Source: Sclerotinia nivalis
Taxonomy: Eukaryota > Ascomycota > Leotiomycetes > Helotiales > Sclerotiniaceae
Reading direction: 5' to 3'
DNA length: 64,000 nt
Assembly (NCBI GenBank): GCA_029531795.1
Contig: JAPEIS010000001.1
Location: 5,270,001 to 5,334,000 of the forward strand
Of the stretch, positions 59,034 to 64,000 are shown piece by piece. Under the pieces are notes generated by a model, which was not told the origin of the DNA, did not search any database, and worked only from the letters and a program-made list of their open reading frames with translations. Made by a program: the position numbers and the translations under genes. The first letter of the stretch is position 1. The number at the start of each line of letters is the position of its first letter.

Positions 59034-60287
59034 TCAATCTGCATACATTTCCCCAAAGAAACCATCATCAGCCTTCGGCTGCGTCTTAGCTGGTTCCTCC
59101 ACCACCACACCAGGCTTTTCTTTGACCTCCGCAGAAGTCCCACTCTTCGTACTCTTCGTCGGAACCAAGCTTGAACTTTTCCTTACATCAGTCGTAGCAA
59201 CCTGCAACGTACTCGCAGCCGATGATTGTCCCTGAGCCGCCACTTTAAAACACATACACTCACAAGGACCCGTATGTCCAGCTGCTTTCTCCGAATCATC
59301 AATAGGTTGAGCGTGCAGTTCGCCTTCGGAAAGTTGAGCCGTTTCGTATTCGAGTGCTTTGATTAGTTTGTAAATGACGCTTGCTAGTCCGGCGCCGGCG
59401 ATGGGACCAACCCAGTAGATCCAGTGGTAGCTGGGGAAACTCCTGGTTATGACTGCGGGGCCGAGAGAACGGGCTGGGTTCATGGATCCGCCTGTCCAGA
59501 AGACGCCTTGGTGGAGTTAGCGTGAGTATTATAGAATACTTGGGATAAGTTGGGTTGGCTTACCCGCAAGCTCTCCAATAAACACAGATAATCCAATACC
59601 CAATGGTGCCAAAAACGTAGCTTCATGCTTTTCGGCCGCGAGCATAAGAACAGTAAAGCAGAGCTGACACGTGAGTATCATCTCGACAATAACTCCTTGT
59701 GCTGTGCTCATGCCAGGTTTAAGAGTCGTTGCTGTATGTAAACCTCCATGATATAAACCATATGCCATTGCCGACGCTGCGATCCCACCAGCACATTGTG
59801 CTACACAAAGCAAGACACACCGTGTCAAATCGATTGCGCCGACGAAGAATAATGCAATAGAAACCTTTGTATGTCAGCACAAAGTCTACTTCTTATATTC
59901 CGATTCGTGACGCACAGCCGGATCGAATAATCCTCCACTAATACGGAAGAAAGTCCATGCATTAACCACCAAACTGATTCCAGCTCCAAATGCTATAAAC
60001 AGTATCTGGTCGGTACTAATCGATTTCGTCGTGTAGTTTACTTTGTCGCCTTTATTATCATTGGCCGATGCGAGAGCGACTTCTGCTGCGGAAAAAGCGA
60101 TGAATAGAAAGGCGGTTGTGCCGATGAGTTCTCCAATAACAGCGACGACATGACCTCGCACAGTTTGCGGAATGGAGGCAAAGAACTTGGTGAAGACTTT
60201 CTTGAGGGGATCGAGACGGGAGAGTGCGGTCTGGCCGGGACCGGAAATATTAAGTGTAGGTTGGCCATTCAACGTCGTGACGGACAT
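59034..60287 (-). CDS. aquaporin (MIP family) with DPA in place of the first NPA
   Basis: Membrane channel of the major intrinsic protein family. Exons 60287..59916, 59864..59564 and 59506..59034 give 381 residues. Six hydrophobic segments are visible ([112 protein letters not shown]). The second constriction box is normal, GGSMNPARS (Asn234, Arg237), and the Ser after Arg fits a water channel better than a glycerol facilitator. The first box reads GGLFDPAV: Asp122 replaces the usual Asn. The join at intron 1 (GCT|GTGCGT to AAAG|GTTTCT) is phase 0. The C-terminal 110 residues are hydrophilic, with a Cys-rich GPCECMCF motif, and cytoplasmic by topology. Confidence 0.9.
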
Positions 60288-60755
60288 TTTGATGGACTGT
60301 AGGTTTGAGGGTAAAAATGCCGTTCATAGGTCTGCGAATTGTAGAAATCATGAGTAGTTGAAAATGTGAAAGGTCAAAATTTCGAGACATTATGTTCTAC
60401 TGTTATTTGGCCCAATTGCTCTTTCTATACGGACATGCCGAGATGACTACAACGGCCAGACTCAAGGGGAAAGAACGCCCGCATGGAAAAGTTGAACTTC
60501 ATCTTAAGTTAATTCTTGACTAATTGACAGTAATAGAAATCTATTGCTTTATCCTTATATAAATGCAAAATTGGCGTGCTTCATATGTAGTGCTTGCTTA
60601 AACAATGCACTGAAAAAATGCCATCATCATGAGATGGTTTTCTTAAAGCGCAATATTTGGAGAAAGAAATAGATCTAAATATGCTGACTTTATCAAACGT
60701 GAACAATCCATCGCCCAAGCCACCTCTTGCGAATCTTTATTCTCAATGAGACCCT
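60288..60755. other. intergenic region between the beta-lactamase-fold and aquaporin genes
   Basis: Aquaporin promoter and the 3' end of the neighbouring esterase gene, both minus-strand. Nothing further recognised. Confidence 0.55.
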
Positions 60756-62241
60756 TTACAATTTCTCTGGAGAGACACTTGCCCTCCTATACATTTCCTC
60801 TTCGAATGTGTAAAACAATTGATTGATTTTTGGATCTCCAGGGGGCACAATCTGCGAGCCCCATATGCCGCATATCCCATCTTTACGGTTGATCCACCAT
60901 AGAAGGTTTGGATATCCTCCCCAAGCGAGCGAGCCCTTGCTTCTACCACCAATATCTTCCAAATTGATCATTCCTCCAAGGCCAAAATCGGCTTTCAGTC
61001 CCTGAGGAAATGCACCCATACATGCGTTGGCTTCTGGGATAGAAAGATTCTCCATCAACCCTCTTCTTGAGGCATCGTTTAGCTGCGGCTTGAACATCTC
61101 GTCAATGGTTTCCGATTTCAGCAATCGACCATCGTCAGAACAAATGCTATGCAAACACTTGAAATAATCGACGGGACTTCCAAACGCCCCAACACCTCCA
61201 TAACAATCTTTAGTAGCTGGATTAAATGGGACTTGACTCGTGTATACGGCCTTGCCCTCGGGATTGCCCGTTGTACCAAATTGAGTGACGGCCCCTTCCC
61301 TTTTACTCATCGTGACTAATTTTGAGAAGATTTCTGGGTGCTGAACCGGATGGAAGGTTATACCGTCCATGCCAAGAGGTCCCCAAACATTCTTTCTAAG
61401 GTATTCCTCTAAGGAGATATTGCCATTGACTCTCTCTACCATTTGACCAGCCCAATCAATACCAACGCCATAGCTCCATGAGTCACCAGGCGCGAAGAGA
61501 AGCGGGAACCTTAAGCAATCCTTTACCAATCCTGATTCACTGGACATGGCAGGGCTCTTATTCATGTATTTTTGGTAGCGATAAAGTAACGGATCTTAAT
61601 CGTGTTTAGCCATTTTCTTGAACGCGAGAACTCATATTACTTACCGAAAACATCATATGAAAGACCGGATGAATGTGTGAGAAGATGTCTGGTATAATCA
61701 GCTTATATTCTAAGACACTGCGAGTGCAACAAACCGAAGTGTTATAGTTTTGTGGTTGTCTACCAAGATTGGCTTCCCGCTCTCTTCGTCAAAACCAGTC
61801 AAAATTTGTACACCCTTGAATTCTGGTAGCACTTCACAAATATTACCGTCTAGACTTAAAAGGCCTCGTTCAACACATTGCATTGCCGCGATAGTTGTGA
61901 GTAGTTTTGTGCAGGAAGCAAGCCACATGACATTATCCAGTTCCATAGGGGTTGAGGGATCCTTGAGAGATTGAGATCCGAAGGCTTTCGCATAATGAAA
62001 GTTCCCTAATACATGTTAACCGCTGCAATCGATCAATCCGCAAATTGAGATAGAAGAAATATTATGAGCCTCGAAAATTGTGATAGAGACTTTAGACTTA
62101 TGGTGCTAGGTCCACACACATCAACACATTCCGTTGAATCAAGAAGAGAGACATACCAGAGCTATCTCCTGCCACCACAATTGCACCTGGAATATCTCTG
62201 GTTCTGCACGCATCTTCGATTGTCTCCTCAAAGTTCGACAT
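60756..62241 (-). CDS. beta-lactamase-fold serine esterase/transesterase
   Basis: Member of the class C beta-lactamase/penicillin-binding-like family, in fungi mostly esterases or acyltransferases (EstB/LovD type). Exons 62241..62157, 62005..61735, 61688..61645 and 61594..60756 give 412 residues. The catalytic Ser-x-x-Lys is ASCTKL (Ser59, Lys62) after MWLA. The second-motif Tyr is likely Tyr175 in GDSWSYGVGIDWAG, after the family-typical RHLLTHSSGLSYDVF (119-133). The third motif region near the C-terminus reads SLAWGGYPNLLWW, as Trp-Gly-Gly rather than Lys-Thr-Gly. Exon 3 is only 44 nt. There is no signal peptide. The start begins MSNFEETIEDACRTRDIPGA, typical for the family. Substrate unknown. 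Confidence 0.88.
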
Positions 62242-62430
62242 CTTGTTATTGAGACTAGCAAATCACAGGAAATGCGTACGAGGAAAATGGAGGAGCACCG
62301 AAACAAGTATTAGAGCAATGATAGTAAGATAAAGTCAACAGCAGAACGGACAATGATGAAACAAAAAAGAAAACGAATACCTGGTGTCTAGGTATTTTAA
62401 ATATAACAATCTATCGTCTGATCGGGTTGT

Positions 62431-62790
62431 CCGCTTCGCTTTAATGTCCGCCCCGCTTTAATCCACCCCGCTTTAATCCCCGCCCCGCGTGGAGAACCTC
62501 GGAACAACAGTGAGTGCCGAATTCCATAAGCACTTTTGTAATCCCTCACCAAAAATAACCCAATATCAACATATCAAAAATCTAAATTTGAAATTACAAT
62601 AAAATATCGGACTTTTCAAAAAAGTCCGATATGATTTTGATAAAAATAAACCTTTAACCTCTTTTGATGTAAAATTATCATATAATTATTTTGGGAAAAA
62701 GCTTATATATCTATTTATAGTTACTGGAACTCTCTTTATACCGGACCTGATTGAGCGAACATTTTGATCTGGTACAATCAGGTTCTACTG
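62431..62790. mobile_element. possible remnant of a pogo/Fot1-like DNA transposon or MITE
   Basis: Three copies of CGCTTTAAT (62437-62445, 62454-62462, 62469-62477) sit in a GC-rich block inside otherwise AT-rich DNA. About 300 nt further right a segment ends GGTTCTACTG followed by TA; read in reverse it starts CAGTAGAACC, which resembles ends of pogo/Tigger-type elements with TA target sites. A 9-nt inverted pair, ACCTGATTG (62745-62753) and CAATCAGGT (62775-62783), lies just inside. I find no transposase and no matching left terminus, so this would be a fragment or a non-autonomous copy. Assignment is from memory of such ends. Confidence 0.35.
62604..62632. repeat. perfect 13-nt inverted repeat (hairpin with 3-nt loop)
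   Basis: Arms ATATCGGACTTTT and AAAAGTCCGATAT are exact reverse complements separated by CAA. It lies within the candidate transposon remnant and far from any gene 3' end, so a terminator role is unlikely. Confidence 0.9.
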
Positions 62791-63391
62791 TATTTCAGAC
62801 AAGCTTGCGGAGGTTTGGAACTATGAAATCAAACTTTAAACACTCCTCGGTGTACGGAGTACACCCATTGAAGGAATTCCATGCGACACAAATGCCGTAA
62901 AGAGCTGATAAATCAAGGTCCAGTTGTTCCTTAGAATCTATAATTAACGATCGAAAGATCGATAACGCCGAAGGGGTTATATATGTTAGCTACAGGTATG
63001 TGATCGACCTCGAGCCCTAGCCGCTCGAGGCCCGATGGGTGTGATCGGTGCGATCGGCTTATATAATCCTTCGAACCGTGACATTCCATATGACATGCTT
63101 TGAAAGACTTGATGATAATGTTGCTCGATATTGTGCAAGGGTCGCTGTCCAAAAGCACTCCTATTGGTATATGTAATTCATGAGCCGATGCTGCCAACCA
63201 GCCTTTTTCATCTAACGGCCGTGCCATATTATACTCTAAATACTTGTCATGTTTCCCAAATCCTACCATGAACGCCCTGCCAACGCTTGCCTGCTTTAAA
63301 CTTCCAAACATCAAAGGGACGTTTTAATACAATATATCAACCGTTACCACCACCCCCGTTCTTGTTGACCATCTTCCGATTTTATGTTTAT

Positions 63392-64000
63392 TCAACCCAT
63401 ACCGACATATTTGAACCAATTCGCCCTGCAATCCTCCTTATGTAGCCAAGCTTCTCCGTCTGTGAATCGTCCCGCCTGGCAACCTTTGCATTTTGGAGAG
63501 TTAGGGCAGTTGAAGTAGGGGATGTGCTGATAACCGATATCACGGAACCTTTGAAAGAGGTTAGCTACAGATACAACTTTTGCAAAAAGGCCTCAAAACT
63601 TACCAATGAATCTTGCTCGAATCTTCAAAGAGTGCTAATGCTATACTATGAACCGGGGCATCTCCCCATCGCTCGTAGAAGAAGCCTCCAGCACGGTCCA
63701 AGTGATTGAAATAATCCTCATATGCTTGACTGCGCCAGAAATCCATATTACCAATTTCGAAGTTACTCCAGAAATGGCATGTGGAGTAGCCGTTTGCTTT
63801 CTGATTATGTTCGGGTCTTCGCGCACTGTCTGTGATCCAATTCATTGCATTATTATCGTGGATGTACTCCGGATGTGCAGCTAAGAATTTCGTTGTTTCG
63901 GGCCACAGGGTTGGAATCGATTGAGGCGCATCGTAAAGATTGATAGTAAACCCGTAAGTTTTATTCTGATCCTGCATATATCTGAAAACATCATAGTCGA
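63392..64000 (-). CDS. alpha-1,2-mannosyltransferase of the KRE2/MNT1/KTR family (GT15), C-terminal part
   Basis: Golgi type II membrane enzyme that adds alpha-1,2-mannose to O- and N-linked glycans using GDP-mannose. The frame is open to the window edge at 64000, so the membrane anchor and N-terminal half are missing. Exons 63548..63392 and the part from 64000 to 63604 are joined over a 55-nt intron with a GTAAGT donor and GCTAAC branch. GT15 motifs: DYDVFRYMQDQNKTYGFTIN, then CHFWSNFEIGNMDFWRS with the candidate catalytic Glu, then HLDRAGGFFYERWGDAPVHS and FRDIGYQHIPYFNCP. The C-terminal exon carries CPNSPKCKGCQAGRF, with the Cys cluster usual in the family, and ends FKYVGMG. Confidence 0.93.

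Larger units (their letters stand above)
62242..63391. other. intergenic region with a possible transposon remnant
   Basis: Between the divergently placed 5' end of the beta-lactamase-fold gene and the 3' end of the mannosyltransferase gene. It includes the repeat structures at 62431-62790. A 127-codon minus-strand open frame at 62931-63314 has no recognised motif. GTACGGAGTAC occurs at 62852-62862. Confidence 0.5.

Noticed and set aside
62931..63314. 127-codon minus-strand frame downstream of the mannosyltransferase gene as a gene
   Set aside because: No family motif, no splice partner and no clear promoter; kept only as a note in the intergenic entry.

Overview
The window is nuclear DNA of a filamentous ascomycete. 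Most genes carry short introns (about 45-170 nt) with GT(A/G)(A/T)GT-type donors, CTAAC/CTGAC-like branch sites and YAG acceptors. Intergenic DNA is long, AT-rich and full of simple repeats. The protein sequences read like those of Leotiomycetes, and a Sclerotiniaceae-like fungus (Botrytis/Sclerotinia type) is my best guess; that is an inference from remembered similarity, not from a search. All exon joins given here were derived by hand from splice signals and reading phase.

Layout, left to right. 1-558: 3' end of a RanGAP (Rna1). 1344-3142: SSU1-type sulfite/malate exporter with five exons. 3143-8948: no gene seen. 8949-11618: long ATG-poor 5' leader of the CCAAT-binding subunit gene hapB/HAP2 (11619-12677). 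12678-15373: repeat-rich intergenic DNA. 15374-16698 (-): a four-exon nicotianamine synthase. 17680-18600 (-): a decayed RING-between-RING ubiquitin ligase. 20208-31977: the giant SAGA/NuA4 subunit Tra1. 33153-36143 (-): a 996-residue acidic protein with clathrin-adaptor-type motifs. 36539-37523: Cfd1 (cytosolic Fe-S assembly). 38233-40267 (-): aromatic/2-aminoadipate-type aminotransferase. 40893-42274 (-): HSL-family esterase. 42839-43962 (-): WDR83/MORG1 WD40 protein. 45799-48700 (-): zinc-cluster transcription factor. 48701-59033: a 10 kb stretch with no convincing gene. 59034-60287 (-): aquaporin. 60756-62241 (-): beta-lactamase-fold esterase. About 62431-62790: remnant resembling the ends of a DNA transposon. 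63392-64000 (-): GT15 alpha-mannosyltransferase, cut by the window edge.

Functionally this is a housekeeping neighbourhood (nuclear transport, transcription co-activation, Fe-S assembly, glycosylation) with a few accessory genes (sulfite pump, nicotianamine synthase, esterases, aquaporin). There is no biosynthetic cluster or multi-gene defence system that I can support. The points most worth a second look are the two in-frame introns without stop codons (Tra1 and the esterase), which simple ORF calling translates as protein; the hapB leader, whose predicted exons are almost free of ATG while its predicted introns are not; the fungal nicotianamine synthase with a GC-AG intron; the decayed RBR ligase; the adaptor-motif protein; and an aquaporin whose first NPA box reads DPA.
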